Positions 35,082 through 48,100 of a DNA stretch of 64,000 nucleotides are shown here, in pieces. Below the pieces are notes generated by a model. It did no database searches, had not been told where the DNA came from, and was given only the letters and a program-made list of their open reading frames with translations. Both the position numbers and the translations under genes were made by a program. Within the stretch, counting starts at the first letter, position 1, and each line of letters begins with the position of its first letter. The stretch is from CAWBVG01 sp963792175. Lineage in GTDB: Bacteria > Acidobacteriota > Vicinamibacteria > Vicinamibacterales > CAVVIG01. The stretch spans positions 248,001 to 312,000 of the forward strand of contig CAWBVG010000033.1 in NCBI GenBank assembly GCA_963792175.1. The letters run 5' to 3'.

Positions 35082-37445
35082 ATGAAGGTTGGCGCTGCGG
35101 GATCATTCGGCAGTCAGCTCAAGGCGCTCCGCGAGGCTGCCGGGTTCACTCAGGAGCAACTCGCGACGATTGCGGGGCTGTCGGTCCATGCCGTGAGCGC
35201 GCTCGAGCGCGGCGAACGACGGCGTCCCCAGGTCGAGACCGTGCGTGCGCTGTCCGCGGCTCTTGATCTGACGGATTCGGCCCGTGACGCGCTCCTGGCG
35301 ACTGCAAGGGCACGTGCTCCACACGCGGCCGTCGAGGAGCTGGCCAGCGTGGCGCTACCGGTGGCTCTGACCGCTCTGATCGGCCGGGAAGCTGACGTGG
35401 AAGTACTGTGGCAGTGGCTCGCGGATCACACCATGCGGCTGATGACGCTCACCGGGCCAGGCGGAGCGGGGAAGACGCGTCTGGCGCTGGAGCTTGTCCG
35501 TGGGGCAGTGAACGCAGGTCTGACCCGTGTGGTGTTCGTGTCGTTATCCGCGGTTCGGGATCCAGGATTCGTCGCGCCGGCGATTGCTCAGGCGCTCGGG
35601 TTGGCGGACGTGAACGCGCGTGATTTGCCCACGCGCGCGCGTGTCGCTTGCGAGGATCGCTCCACATTGTTGGTGCTCGACAATTTCGAGCATGTGTTGG
35701 ACGCGGCGCCGCTTGTCGCGGATCTCCTGACATCGGTCGCATCGCTCCGAATACTGATTACCAGCCGCGCGCCACTCCGCCTGCGCGGAGAGCGCGAGTA
35801 CGTCGTCGGACCTCTCGCGCTGCCGGTGGACTCGGAGCCGAGTGCGTCGACCGATCCCGCATCCTCTCCCGCGGTGCGGCTCTTCGTGGAACGCGTTCGA
35901 GAGGTGCAACCTGATTTCCGTTTGACATCCGCGAACGAACGCACGGTGAGCGCGATCTGTCGCCGGCTCGATGCACTGCCACTCGCGCTCGAGCTGGCGG
36001 CGCCGTGGATGAAAGTGTTGTCCGCCGAGGAGCTGCTGCGTCGGCTGGAACACGATGTCCTGCTCTCGAGCGTGGCCCCGCGCGATCTCCCCGAGCGTCA
36101 ACAGACCATGAACGCCACGGTCGCTTGGAGTTATCACTTACTCGAGCCTGCGGAGCAACGCGCCTTCCGCCGCTTCGGCGTACTTCCGGGTCGCTTTCCC
36201 ATTGACGCGGCTGAAGCCGTCCTCGCGGGTCGTGAGAATAGGTTGGCGGGAAGCGATGAAGCGCTCCGTGCCGCGGCCGACCTGATCGACAAGAGCCTCC
36301 TGCTGCGAGTGGACAACTCCGTCGTCGCGACCTGTCCGCTGTATCACATGCTCGAAACCGTGCGCGCGTACGCGGCCCTCGAGCTCAGTGTCGCGGGCGA
36401 GCACGACGACGCGATGGAGGGGCTGGTGCGCTATTGCACGGCCGAGGCCGCGCTCGCCGCAGAGGGCCTTGTCGGACCTGCGCAAGCCGAATGGTTGGAG
36501 CGGGTGCAGGAGGATCGCGAGAGCTACCGCGCCGTCCTGACGTGGCTCATCGAGCGGGGCCGCCCCGATGAAGCGTCCGACATCGCGTGGGCGTTGATGT
36601 TCTTCTGGATGATCCGGGGGCATGCGGCCGAGGGGCTCCGTTGGTTATCGGAGATTCTGAACCTGCCATACGTTCCACCCGCTGCAGAGTCGCGAGCGCT
36701 CGTCGGAGCAGCGTTGATGTGGTTCACGCAGGGAGAACTGAGTCGCGCACGAGCGGCGTTGACGCGGGCGCACTCCCTCGCCGTTGGCGCTGGTGACATG
36801 GATATGGTCGTGCGCGCTGACGATCTGTCTGCACGCGTCGAACACGCGCTCGGCAATCTGGACGGGGCGCGCGAACGATTCATCCGCGCCATTGAGGGGT
36901 TCGAGGCGCTGGGCATCCCGTGGGGCGTTGGCAACGCACAGATCGGGATGGCGGCGGTCGCGGTGGCGACTGGCGACGTTCAACGGGCGGAACAACTGCT
37001 CGATGAGGCAACGCCGGCCCTGCAGCACGCGGGCCCTTGGTTCGTGACGCGGGCGATGCTTGTCCGCAGCATCCTGGCGCTGCGGCGCGGGAACCCAGAT
37101 GACGCCATCGCGATGGTGCGCGACTGCCTGACGCGCATCCGGGAACTCCATGACAAGTTCGCGCTCGTGTACGCGCTCGTCCCTCTCGCGGCCGCTGCGG
37201 CACTCAAGGGCGACGACACATGGGCCGCACGAATCCTGGGCGCTCGCGACGCCGTCGCCGAGAGCACAGGGGCCACGATCGTCCTCAAGTTGGTGCATGA
37301 GCTGGGCGAACAGGCTGAACGAGGCGCGCGCGCTCGCCTGGGCCCGGATCGGTGGGCCCGGGCGTATGCGGCTGGTCGCAAGACCTCCCTCGATTCCCTG
37401 CTGGAGGACGTGGATAAGACCCTGTCGACCCGCGCCGGCGTCTAG
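35082..37445 (+). CDS. XRE helix-turn-helix - STAND (NB-ARC-like) ATPase - TPR transcriptional regulator, copy 1
   Basis: Intact 787 residues. Domains: N-terminal XRE HTH (about 8-70; FTQEQLATIAGLSVHAVSAL), a STAND/NB-ARC NTPase (about 90-400) with Walker A TGPGGAGKTRL near 128 and Walker B TLLVLDNFEHV near 190, sensor LITSRAPLRLRGE and the ARC-type LPLALELAAPW. Then a winged-helix linker and a C-terminal TPR array to the end (GNLDGARERFIRAIEGFEAL; GDVQRAEQLLDEATPAL). Such proteins oligomerise on ligand binding to control transcription, like MalT or AfsR. It diverges from an ECF sigma gene. The adjacent paralogue keeps the same layout. Confidence 0.87.
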   Translation: MKVGAAGSFGSQLKALREAAGFTQEQLATIAGLSVHAVSALERGERRRPQVETVRALSAALDLTDSARDALLATARARAPHAAVEELASVALPVALTALIGREADVEVLWQWLADHTMRLMTLTGPGGAGKTRLALELVRGAVNAGLTRVVFVSLSAVRDPGFVAPAIAQALGLADVNARDLPTRARVACEDRSTLLVLDNFEHVLDAAPLVADLLTSVASLRILITSRAPLRLRGEREYVVGPLALPVDSEPSASTDPASSPAVRLFVERVREVQPDFRLTSANERTVSAICRRLDALPLALELAAPWMKVLSAEELLRRLEHDVLLSSVAPRDLPERQQTMNATVAWSYHLLEPAEQRAFRRFGVLPGRFPIDAAEAVLAGRENRLAGSDEALRAAADLIDKSLLLRVDNSVVATCPLYHMLETVRAYAALELSVAGEHDDAMEGLVRYCTAEAALAAEGLVGPAQAEWLERVQEDRESYRAVLTWLIERGRPDEASDIAWALMFFWMIRGHAAEGLRWLSEILNLPYVPPAAESRALVGAALMWFTQGELSRARAALTRAHSLAVGAGDMDMVVRADDLSARVEHALGNLDGARERFIRAIEGFEALGIPWGVGNAQIGMAAVAVATGDVQRAEQLLDEATPALQHAGPWFVTRAMLVRSILALRRGNPDDAIAMVRDCLTRIRELHDKFALVYALVPLAAAAALKGDDTWAARILGARDAVAESTGATIVLKLVHELGEQAERGARARLGPDRWARAYAAGRKTSLDSLLEDVDKTLSTRAGV

Positions 37446-37521
37446 AACGCGTCTGCATCGCGCCGCGCAACCCGCCTTCGACCCCCGAACGCTCCAGAAA
37501 TCCTGACTCGCGCCGGTCACT

Positions 37522-37551
37522 GGAATATTCGAGCGCTCACCGAGATTAAGC
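37522..37551 (+). promoter_or_regulatory. GGAATATTCGAG-N8-GAGATTAAGC motif, copy 1
   Basis: The block GGAATATTCGAG begins at 37522 and GAGATTA at 37542. The same two blocks, at the same 20-base offset, occur after the second regulator (40921 and 40941), each upstream of a gene for a secreted protein. GGAAT is a typical ECF -35. The sigma factor at 34.3-35.0 kb is the nearest candidate to use it. Function is inferred from recurrence only. Confidence 0.5.
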
Positions 37552-37598
37552 GACGTGTGGACGAAGAGCGTCCACCCATTGCAAAAGGAGTTTCGCTG

Positions 37599-37718
37599 AT
37601 GAACGTTCGGGTCTTTCTGATGATCCCCGTGGCTGCGCTTGTCGTCGCGTGCGGGCGCAACATTGTTGCTCCGGCAGACAATCCCGCGTGGATGCGGCTG
37701 GAAGCGTCCAGCCGGTGA
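37599..37718 (+). CDS. Short lipoprotein peptide, 39 residues
   Basis: ATG 37599, preceded by AAAAGGAG (37583-37590) at good spacing, opens MNVRVFLMIPVAALVVACGR, which has a lipobox-like VVAC at residues 15-18, then ends at TGA 37716-37718. It is either a tiny lipoprotein or the start of a longer one cut short by a sequence error. The following gene's GTG overlaps its stop, so the pair is translationally coupled. No family is recognisable. Confidence 0.45.
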   Translation: MNVRVFLMIPVAALVVACGRNIVAPADNPAWMRLEASSR

Positions 37719-38387
37719 GCCTGACGGCCTGCCTTGCCGCGGTCTGCGTTTGCGCCGCTGCCGGAATCCACGCAGATGTGCGTGAGCCATTGGTGGTCAA
37801 CGTCCACCTCCAGATCGATCGTTCCATCAGGTCCCGAGTGATCCCAGCCGACCTCAAGAACGAGACCGAAGCCCTCTGGAGGCCGTACGGAGTTCATCTC
37901 GAATGGACCGATTCGCCCGCCCACGGGGCTGCGCCGAGCGGTCTCTCCCTGGAGGTGATCCTCGAACGGCGGATCATTGACGCGCCTGGCCTGCCGAAGT
38001 CGGGCCACGGTCATGGGCCTGACGTCCGTCAAGCCGAATGTCCCGAGCGTGCGACCGATTCGCGTGTCGCTCGACGCCACCGAGAGCGTGCTGGCCAAAA
38101 GCCGCACCTCGATCGGCCGGATCGTGCACGATCATGATCTTGGACGCGCGCTGGGACGCGTGCTGGCGCACGAAATAGGCCACTCGCTGCTCGGCGCTCC
38201 TCACGACGACGTTGGCCTGATGCGTGCGGTGTTTCGCCCCGACGAGCTCGCGGAGCCAGACCGCACGCCCTTCCGGCTCACGTGCAACGGTGTGGCGCGG
38301 CTGAGAGGTCGCATTGGCCTCCTGACAGGAACAGAGCACGAATTGATTGATCCGGAGACGTGCCTTCACGGTCGCGCCGTGCCGTGA
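37715..38387 (+). CDS. Secreted metzincin-like zinc metalloprotease, frameshifted
   Basis: About 223 residues. The N-terminus (VSLTACLAAVCVCAAAGIHA) is a secretion signal. The C-terminal half has VLAHEIGHSLLGAPHDDVGLM: HExxH, a third His 7 residues after the second, and a Met-turn-like GLMRA, the layout of a compact metzincin. Before it are GVHLEWTDSPAHG and NVPSVRPIRVSLDATESVLA. A +1 shift near 38000 separates the halves. GTG 37715 overlaps the lipopeptide stop. Probable role: secreted protease under the shared GGAATATT motif. Confidence 0.6.
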
Positions 38388-38495
38388 TGGTCCGATCCGA
38401 AATGTCCGTCGGCCGTCGGGGCCTCGAGGGTTCATAAAGGAGTCGAAAACGATCGTCGATTGAACACAGAACTCGGACAACGCCAAGCGTCGCAG

Positions 38496-38501
38496 TAAGA
38501 T
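38496..38501 (+). promoter_or_regulatory. TAAGAT -10-like element of the second STAND regulator
   Basis: GTAAGATGA occurs 8 bases before the ATG at 38510, matching the same element in the first paralogue. No palindrome like that at 35038-35062 is present here, so the two copies may be controlled differently. Confidence 0.4.
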
Positions 38502-38509
38502 GAAGGGCC

Positions 38510-40868
38510 ATGAAGCTTGGCGCTCCGGGTTCATTTGGGGCGCAACTGAAGGCCCTTCGCCAGGCGGCGGGGTTCACGCAGGAAGAGCTCGCGACAATCG
38601 CCGGCCTGTCGGTTCATGCCGTGAGCGCGCTGGAGCGTGGGGAACGGCGGAGGCCCCACGTCGACACCGTTCGGGCGCTGTCCGCAGCGCTCGACTTGAC
38701 CGGCGACAGTCGTGAGGCCCTCGTCGGGAGCGCCCGCGCAAGCGCGCCCAAAGCGGCCGCCGGTCCGGCTCGCGACCTCTCATTGCCTCAAGCACTCACG
38801 GCCTTTCTCGGCCGCGATGCCGACGTGCAGACGTTGCGGAGTTGGCTCTCTGATCCCGCGACACGTCTCATCACGCTCACAGGGCCTGGGGGGAACCGGG
38901 AAGACCCGTCTGGCGCTGGAGCTCGCGCGCGCGAACCCGGCGGGGGCGTTCCGTGTGCTGTTCGTTCGGTTGGCGGCGATTCGGAACCCGGTGTTCGTGG
39001 CGTCTACAATCGCCGAGGCCCTTGGAGTGTTGGACGCGACGGCCCTCGACTTGCCGAGACGCGCCCAACTCGCGTGCGATGGTCAGCCCACGTTGCTGGT
39101 CCTCGATAATTTCGAGCAGGTCTTGGACGCAGCGCCGCTCGTCGCAGATCTGCTGAGATCGGTCCCGGCGCTTCGAGTATTGGTCACCAGCCGCGCCCCG
39201 CTCCATCTGCGAGGAGAGCGGCAGTACGCCGTAGGGCCGCTCGCGCTGGATGTGGAAACCGTCGCCACGTCGCCGACCGATTTCGTGCGTTCTCCCGCCG
39301 TCCGCCTGTTCGTCGAGCGCGTACGGGACGTGCAGCCTGACTTTCGCCTGACATCCGCGAATGGCCCGATTGTGACGGCGATCTGCCGTCGCCTCGATGC
39401 GTTGCCGCTTGCTCTCGAGCTTGCGGCGCCATGGATCAAAGTGCTGTCGGTCGAGGATCTGCTACGCCGACTCACAGACGACGTCCTCCTCTCCACCGTT
39501 GGCCCGCGCGATCTCCCTGAACGCCAGCAGACGATCAATGCGACGGTCGCCTGGAGTTATCAACTCCTGGCACTCCCCGAGCAGCACGTCTTCCGCTGTC
39601 TCGGCGCGCTGCCGGGGCGGTTTCCGATCGAGGCAGCAGCGGCGGTGGTTGCCGGTCGTGATGATTTCTCCGGGAAAACCGACGACGCGCTCCGGGCGGC
39701 GGCGGGCCTGATGGATAAGAGCCTGCTGCTGCGAGCGGAAAGCTCCGTGCCGAGCCGTCCGCTGTACCAGATGCTCGAGACCGTACGTGCATACGCCGCG
39801 CTCGAGCTGACCACGGCGGGCGAGCGCGATGACGCCATGGAGGGGCTGGTGCGCTATTGCGCAGCGGAAGCCTCCCTGGCCGCGGAGGGACTCGTCGGCC
39901 GTGCGCAGGGCGAGTGGCTGGATCGCGTGCGTCACGATCTCGAGAACTACCGCAGCGCACTGACCTGGCTCATCGATCAAGGCCGCCCCGCCGAAGCGTC
40001 CGACATCGCGTGGAGTCTGTTCTTCTTCTGGGGCATCCGCGGGCATGCGGCCGAGGGGATTCGGTGGTATGACGAGATCCTGAAATGGCCCTCCCTTCCG
40101 CCGGCTGTCGAATCGAGGGCGCTCCTCGGCACGGGCGCGATGCGGTACACGCTAGGAGAGCTGGGCGACGCACGCACCGCGCTCATGCGCGCTCTCGCGC
40201 TCGCCCAGGAGACCGGCGACATCGTGATGGTCGCGCGGGCCGAGAATCTGCTGGGAGACATTGAACACTCCGTCGGGAATACCGACGCCGCCCGCAAGCA
40301 CTTCGCCCGCGGCGTTGAAGGTTTCCGCGTGCTGGGCCTCCCCTGGGGCCTCGGGAATTCGCTGACCGGGATGGCGGCGGTCGTCCTCGCGACAGGCGAC
40401 TCCGCGCACGCCGAGCGCCTCCTCGATGAGGCCACGTCGGTGCTTCGACACGCGGCGCCATGGTTCTTGTCGTGGACGCTGTATCTTCGCGCCTTCCTGG
40501 CGGTGCAGCAGGGGAACGCCCATGACGCGATCGGGCTGGTGCGAGAAAGCCTCACACATATCCGTCAGCTCCACGACAAGTTCGCGTTCGTGTACGTGAT
40601 GGTCCCTCTCGCCGCGGCGGCGGCACGCACTGGCGACCACGCGTGGGCGGCGCGGATTCTGGGCGCGCGGGACGCCGTCAGCGAATCGACAGGCGCCACC
40701 GTCGTCGACAAATCAGTGGACGACCTCCGCGAACGAGTGGAATTGGAGGTGCGCGCACACCTCGGGCCGGATCGATGGGGCCGTGCGTATGCGGCGGGGC
40801 GTGTGACCTCCATCGACACGACGATCAAGGACATCGACCACGTTTTGACCAGCCTCGCACGCGCGTAG
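38510..40868 (+). CDS. XRE helix-turn-helix - STAND ATPase - TPR transcriptional regulator, copy 2, frameshifted
   Basis: About 785 residues, a close paralogue of the gene at 35082 over its whole length. The HTH (FTQEELATIAGLSVHAVSAL), Walker B (TLLVLDNFEQV), sensor (LVTSRAPLHLRGERQY) and TPR region (GNTDAARKHFARGVEGFRVL) all correspond. One extra G in a six-G run at 38888-38893 throws the frame at the Walker A loop; with five Gs the text reads TGPGGTGKTRLALEL. It is probably a tandem duplication, followed by a cupredoxin lipoprotein and an FAD oxidoreductase instead of the metzincin pair. Confidence 0.85.
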
Positions 40869-40920
40869 CAGCCGAGACGCGCACGCCTTTCCTGCGGATC
40901 CTGCCCGGGTCCACTCATCC

Positions 40921-40950
40921 GGAATATTCGAGAACGGCCCGAGATTAGGC
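40921..40950 (+). promoter_or_regulatory. GGAATATTCGAG-N8-GAGATTAGGC motif, copy 2
   Basis: Same two blocks and spacing as at 37522, here 16 bases before the cupredoxin ATG at 40966. AGATCGGAGG between motif and ATG carries the Shine-Dalgarno. Identity is limited to the motif itself; the flanks differ. That argues for function rather than leftover duplication. Confidence 0.5.
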
Positions 40951-40965
40951 AGATCGGAGGGTCTG

Positions 40966-41358
40966 ATGCATTCATTGCGTCTCGCTGTTGTATCGGCAGT
41001 CTTGCTATTCGCGGTCGCCTGCGGCGACTACTCGACCTCTTCTACCTCACCGTCACCGACGCCGTCCGCCACGCCACCGCCTGGCGCGCCGTCGTCGTCC
41101 ATCACGATTCCGATGGGTGCCGAATTCCTGGGTAACCGAGCCTTCACGCCCGCGGACCTGAATATCGCCGCAGGCACGGCGGTGACATGGGTGAACAGCG
41201 ATGCCACGTCTCACACTTCGACGTCAAATGCGGCTGGCTGGGACTCGGGAATCGTCGCGCCAGGCGGTCAGTTCTCGTTCGTATTCCAGAGCGCTGGAAC
41301 GTTTCCGTACCACTGCGTGATTCATCCCGGAATGGTCGGAACGGTTGTCGTTCGTTGA
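40966..41358 (+). CDS. Plastocyanin/azurin-like cupredoxin lipoprotein
   Basis: Intact 130 residues. A lipobox (LLFAVAC, Cys19) follows MHSLRLAVVSAV; a Ser/Pro/Thr-rich linker spans about 20-45. The cupredoxin fold contains TVTWVNSD-type strand (GTAVTWVNSDATSHTSTSN, first His) and the type-1 copper loop YHCVIHPGMVG with Cys, His and Met ligands. It would shuttle one electron outside the membrane, or bind copper. It lies directly under a GGAATATT motif and before the FAD oxidoreductase, an obvious electron-transfer partner. Confidence 0.85.
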   Translation: MHSLRLAVVSAVLLFAVACGDYSTSSTSPSPTPSATPPPGAPSSSITIPMGAEFLGNRAFTPADLNIAAGTAVTWVNSDATSHTSTSNAAGWDSGIVAPGGQFSFVFQSAGTFPYHCVIHPGMVGTVVVR

Positions 41359-41370
41359 GAGGGGTCACTC

Positions 41371-42730
41371 ATGTCATCGATTGCTGAATCCATTGCGTTC
41401 GCCGCTCCATCGTTCACCGGCCGGCTGCTGCGGCCGACCGACCCCGAGTACGACGACGTCCGCAGGGTGCACAACGGACTGATCGACAAGCGCCCGGCGG
41501 TTATCGCCCGCTGTCGTGGCGCCGCCGATGTCGTCGATGCCGTGCTGTTGGCCCGTAAGCTCGGCCTCGCGATATCGGTACGCGGCGGAGGGCACAATGT
41601 CGCGGGCCGGGCGACGATTGACGATGGCCTCATGATCGATCTGTCGCCGATGAAGGGCATTCAGGTGGATGCCATCGCGCGTACCGCGCGCGCTCAGGGC
41701 GGCGTCCTCTGGAGAGAATTCAACCGCGAGACGCAGCTGCATGGACTCGCGACGACGGGCGGCGTCGTCGGGAGCACAGGGATCGCCGGCCTGACGCTCG
41801 GCGGCGGACTAGGCTGGCTGATGCCGAAGTACGGTCTTGCGCTCGACAACCTCCGAGCCGCCGACATGGTCATGGCCGACGGCACCGTGGTTCGCGCGAG
41901 CGCCGACACGAATCCGGATCTGTTCTGGGCGATTCGGGCGGAGGCGGCAATTTCGGCATCGCGGCGTCGCTCGGTACGCGCTCCACCGCGTTGGACCGAT
42001 GATCACAGGCGGCGTGGTGGCCCATCCGTTGTCGCGCGCGCTCGACGTGCTGCGCTTCTTCCGGGATACCTGCTCGTCCTTGCCTGACGAAGCGATGCTG
42101 GTCGCCGCACTCCAGACCGCGCCGGACGGCTCGAACGCCAAACTGGTAGGGATCGTTGGCAGCCACTGCGGTCCGCTCGAGCAGGGCGACGTCACCTTCC
42201 GGTCTCTCAAGGCCTTCGGTCCTCCCGTGCTGGACGCGATCGGGCCCATATCGTACTCCTCGCTCAACGGGATGCTCGATCCCGCGTTCCCGAAAGCCGC
42301 TCTCAGCTATTGGAAAGCGCAATTCGTCGCCGACCTGACCGACGATGTGATTCGCACGCTGATCGAGGGCTTTCAGGAGTGCCCATCGCCGATGAGCCAC
42401 ATCATCATCGAGCACTTCCACGGCGCGGCGAGCCGTGTTCCAGTAGCGTCCACGGCTTGCTCCATGCGCGTGACAGGCTTCAACGTGGTCATCGCATCGC
42501 AGTGGACGGATCCGGGTGAGACAGAACGAGGCATCAGGTGGGCGCGCGAGACCTTTGCGTCCTTGACGCCGTATCTCGCGCCGACCCGCTACGTCAACTA
42601 CCTGGAAGACGATGCGCGCGATGGCGCGGCCGTGGTGTACGGATCGAATCTCGCGCGCCTGAGGGAGATCAAGACGAAGTACGACCCGGACAATTTCTTC
42701 CGGCACAACGTCAACATTCTGCCGAAATGA
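41371..42730 (+). CDS. FAD-linked oxidoreductase (berberine-bridge type), frameshifted
   Basis: About 453 residues. FAD-binding domain: ISVRGGGHNVAGRATIDDG (the His covalently carries FAD in bicovalent relatives), GLATTGGVVGSTGIAGLTLG and ADMVMADGTVVRASADTNPD. The conserved WAIRGGGGNFGIAASL is visible only after restoring a base near 41936, and a second shift follows near 41975. The C-terminal BBE domain ends NYLEDDARDGAAVVYGSNLA and KTKYDPDNFFRHNVNI. Such enzymes oxidise carbohydrates or alkaloid-like substrates. Here the enzyme probably acts with the cupredoxin 12 bases upstream; whether it is secreted is unclear as no signal is seen. Confidence 0.83.
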
Positions 42731-42784
42731 GCCGACTCGAGGTTCGGCCAACCCTTTTGGCCGAATCCTCGTCCAACCGGTGAG

Positions 42785-45218
42785 ATGAGCTCGGTCCTCG
42801 CCGATCTTCGCTATGCGGCGCGGGAACTCCGCCGCCGTCCAGGCTTTGCGCTCACGGCGATCCTCTCGCTGGCCCTCGGCATCGGCGCCACCAGCGCCGT
42901 GTTCAGCGTCGTCTACGGCGTCCTGATCAATCCCTTCCCGTACGTGGGCGCCGATCGAATGATGCAGATCAGCCTCACGGACAAGGCCGGCCGGTTCCGA
43001 TACCCGGGCATGACCGGCGCGCAGCTGGATCAGCTTCGACAGGCGCGGACGGTCGAGAGTGTCGTGGGCGAGGACGGCTGGAACCTCACGACGACCGATG
43101 GTGATATCCCCGAAGACGTCATCGCGTCGTACATCTCTCCGAACGCACCGAATCATTGGGGCGTTGCGTGCCCTCCTCGGGCGATGGCTCGTCCCCGCCG
43201 ATGCGCCTCCGGGACAGGAACCCGAGCGCGTCGTCGTGCTTGGGTACCAGTTCTGGCAGCGTTACTACTTGGGCGACCCCGCCGTCGTCGGCCGCACGAT
43301 CCAGCTCGTTCGCAAGAACTATCAAATCGTCGGCGTGATGCCGCCACGGTTTCGCTGGCGCGAGGCGGATATCTACGTGCCGCTCAAGGTCAGGCTCGAC
43401 CCTAACATCTACTTCGGCACGAGCCTCAAAATCCGGCCCGGTGTGTCGACAGCAGAAGCCAACGCCGATCTGCAGCCGATCCTGCAGAAGTTCGCGGCCG
43501 AGACGCCGGCGCGCTACCCCGACACGTTTCGAGTGAACCTGCGCAGCATCATCGAGATGTACGCGCGGCCGATGGGGCCGAGGCTCTTCCTGCTGCTCGG
43601 CGCCGTGACGTCGCTGCTGCTCGTGGGTTGCGCCAACGTGTCGATCCTGCTGCTCGTGCGCGGTGCGCATCGCCAGCAGGAGCTCGCCGTGCGCGCGGCC
43701 CTGGGAGCCGCACGGATCCGGGTCGTGCAGCAGCTGCTGACGGAGGCGTTGGTCATCGCCGTGGCTGGCGCGACGCTCGGCGTGTTGATCGCGTGGCGGG
43801 GCCTCGCGCTGATCGTGGCCTGGGTGCCGACCAACTCGTTCGCCGCCGAATCGGTCATCGAGATGAACGTGCCGGTCCTGCTGTTCAGTACGGCCCTGGC
43901 CGTCGTGACCGCGATCGTGTTCGGCGTCTGGCCGGCGCTCCAGCTTTCGCGTCCTGACATCGGCCGCGTGGCGCAGACCGGCGCTCGCCGGGTGATCGGC
44001 AGTGCGCAGGGACGAAAGATCCATCGTGTCATGGTCGCGGTCCAGGTCGCGCTGACGCTGCTGATGCTCACCGGCGCTGGTGCGGCGGGAAAAGGGTTTC
44101 TGCGGCTGTCGAACGCGGACCTCGGATACGACCCGCACGACACGATGTCCCTGCCGATCCCCGTCCACGATGGGACCTACCAGACGTGGAAGGAGCGTTC
44201 CGAGTATTTCGAGCGGCTCCGGGCGGCGATTGCCGGGATGCCGCAGGTTGTCTCAGCGGGGATCTCGACCAACGCCACGCCGCCGTCGAACGGAAGCGAC
44301 AGCACCATCGAGATTCTCGGCAACACGGCGCTCGAAAAGCCGGTCGCTCGCTTGAATTTCATCAGCCCCGAGTATTTCCCGCTTCTCCATATTCCTGTGG
44401 CGCAAGGACGCACCTGGAGCCGCGACGAAATGGTGCGAGGGGCGCCCCTGGCCGTGATCAACCAGACGATGGCCCGTCAGTACTGGCCACAGGGCGATGC
44501 CATCGGCCATCAATTGCGTTTCGCGAACCTGAAGGACGAACCGCCGTATTCGCCCGCAGCGGCGGGAGCCGATGGATGGCTCCAGATCGTCGGCATCGTC
44601 GCCGACGCGCGCAACGACGGTCTGCGCAACCCGATCAAGCCGGCCTTCTACGTGCCGTATACGCTGAAGATGCGCATGTTCACGCAGATCCTGGTGCGCA
44701 CGCGCGTGGCGCCGCTGTCCATCTTGCGCGATGTGCGCGCCGAGCTCGTTCGCGTCGATCGCGAACAGCAGGTCAGCCGCGTCCGGGATCTTCAGGGGTG
44801 GATCACGAACCTTCCCGAGTACGCGCAACAGCGGCTGGTCGCGAACCTGTTCGGGATCTTCTCGATGCTGGCGCTGGCGCTGTCAGCGGTGGGACTCTAC
44901 AGCGTCGTGTCCTACGGCGTCGCGATGCGAACCAGCGAGTTCGGCATCCGCCTGGCGCTGGGCGCGAGAGCCCGCGACGTCGTGCGCATCGTGCTGTCGG
45001 GGACGTCGTGGAATGTCGGCGCGGGACTCCTCGCGGGCGTCGTTCTGTGCCTGGTCTTCGACAAAGTCGCCTCGCAGTGGTTGACCGAAAGCTCGCGGGA
45101 TCCGCTGATCCTGACCGCGGTGACCCTCCTGCTGATGGCCGTCGCCGTCATGGCGTGTCTTGCTCCCGCGCGCCGCGCGGCGTCGATCGATCCGATGGAC
45201 GCCGTACGGCACGAGTGA
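42785..45218 (+). CDS. ADOP-family FtsX/MacB-type ABC transporter permease, frameshifted
   Basis: About 810 residues after one +1 repair near 43165. The start (LADLRYAARELRRRPGFALT) and the first helix (AILSLALGIGATSAVFSVVY) are the ADOP family signature, an expanded acidobacterial group. A MacB-type periplasmic domain follows, then paired FtsX units: LFLLLGAVTSLLLVGCANVS near 260 and MLALALSAVGLYSVVSYGVA near 690, with REFGIRLALGA-like MRTSEFGIRLALGARARDVV. It lacks an ATPase partner next door ('orphan'). Substrate unknown; mechanotransmission or lipid/peptide export is inferred. Confidence 0.85.
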
Positions 45219-45357
45219 CGAGCGACAGCGGTCGGCAGCTGATCGCCAACCAAGGCTCAGCGCGCAACCTCGCGCAGCACCTCCCGATGACGACGCCCGC
45301 TCGGACTCCCAGCGCCATGCGGCAGGACGTGTTATCGTGGCGCGTCCTTCCCGCTTC

Positions 45358-48074
<2,717 letters not shown>

Positions 48075-48100
48075 CGCAAGAGAACCAGGCACGTATCGAC

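Noticed and set aside
35082..40868. Anti-phage Avs-like function of the STAND proteins
   Set aside because: No nuclease, protease or membrane effector domain is fused; the N-terminus is an XRE DNA-binding domain. Transcriptional control fits better.
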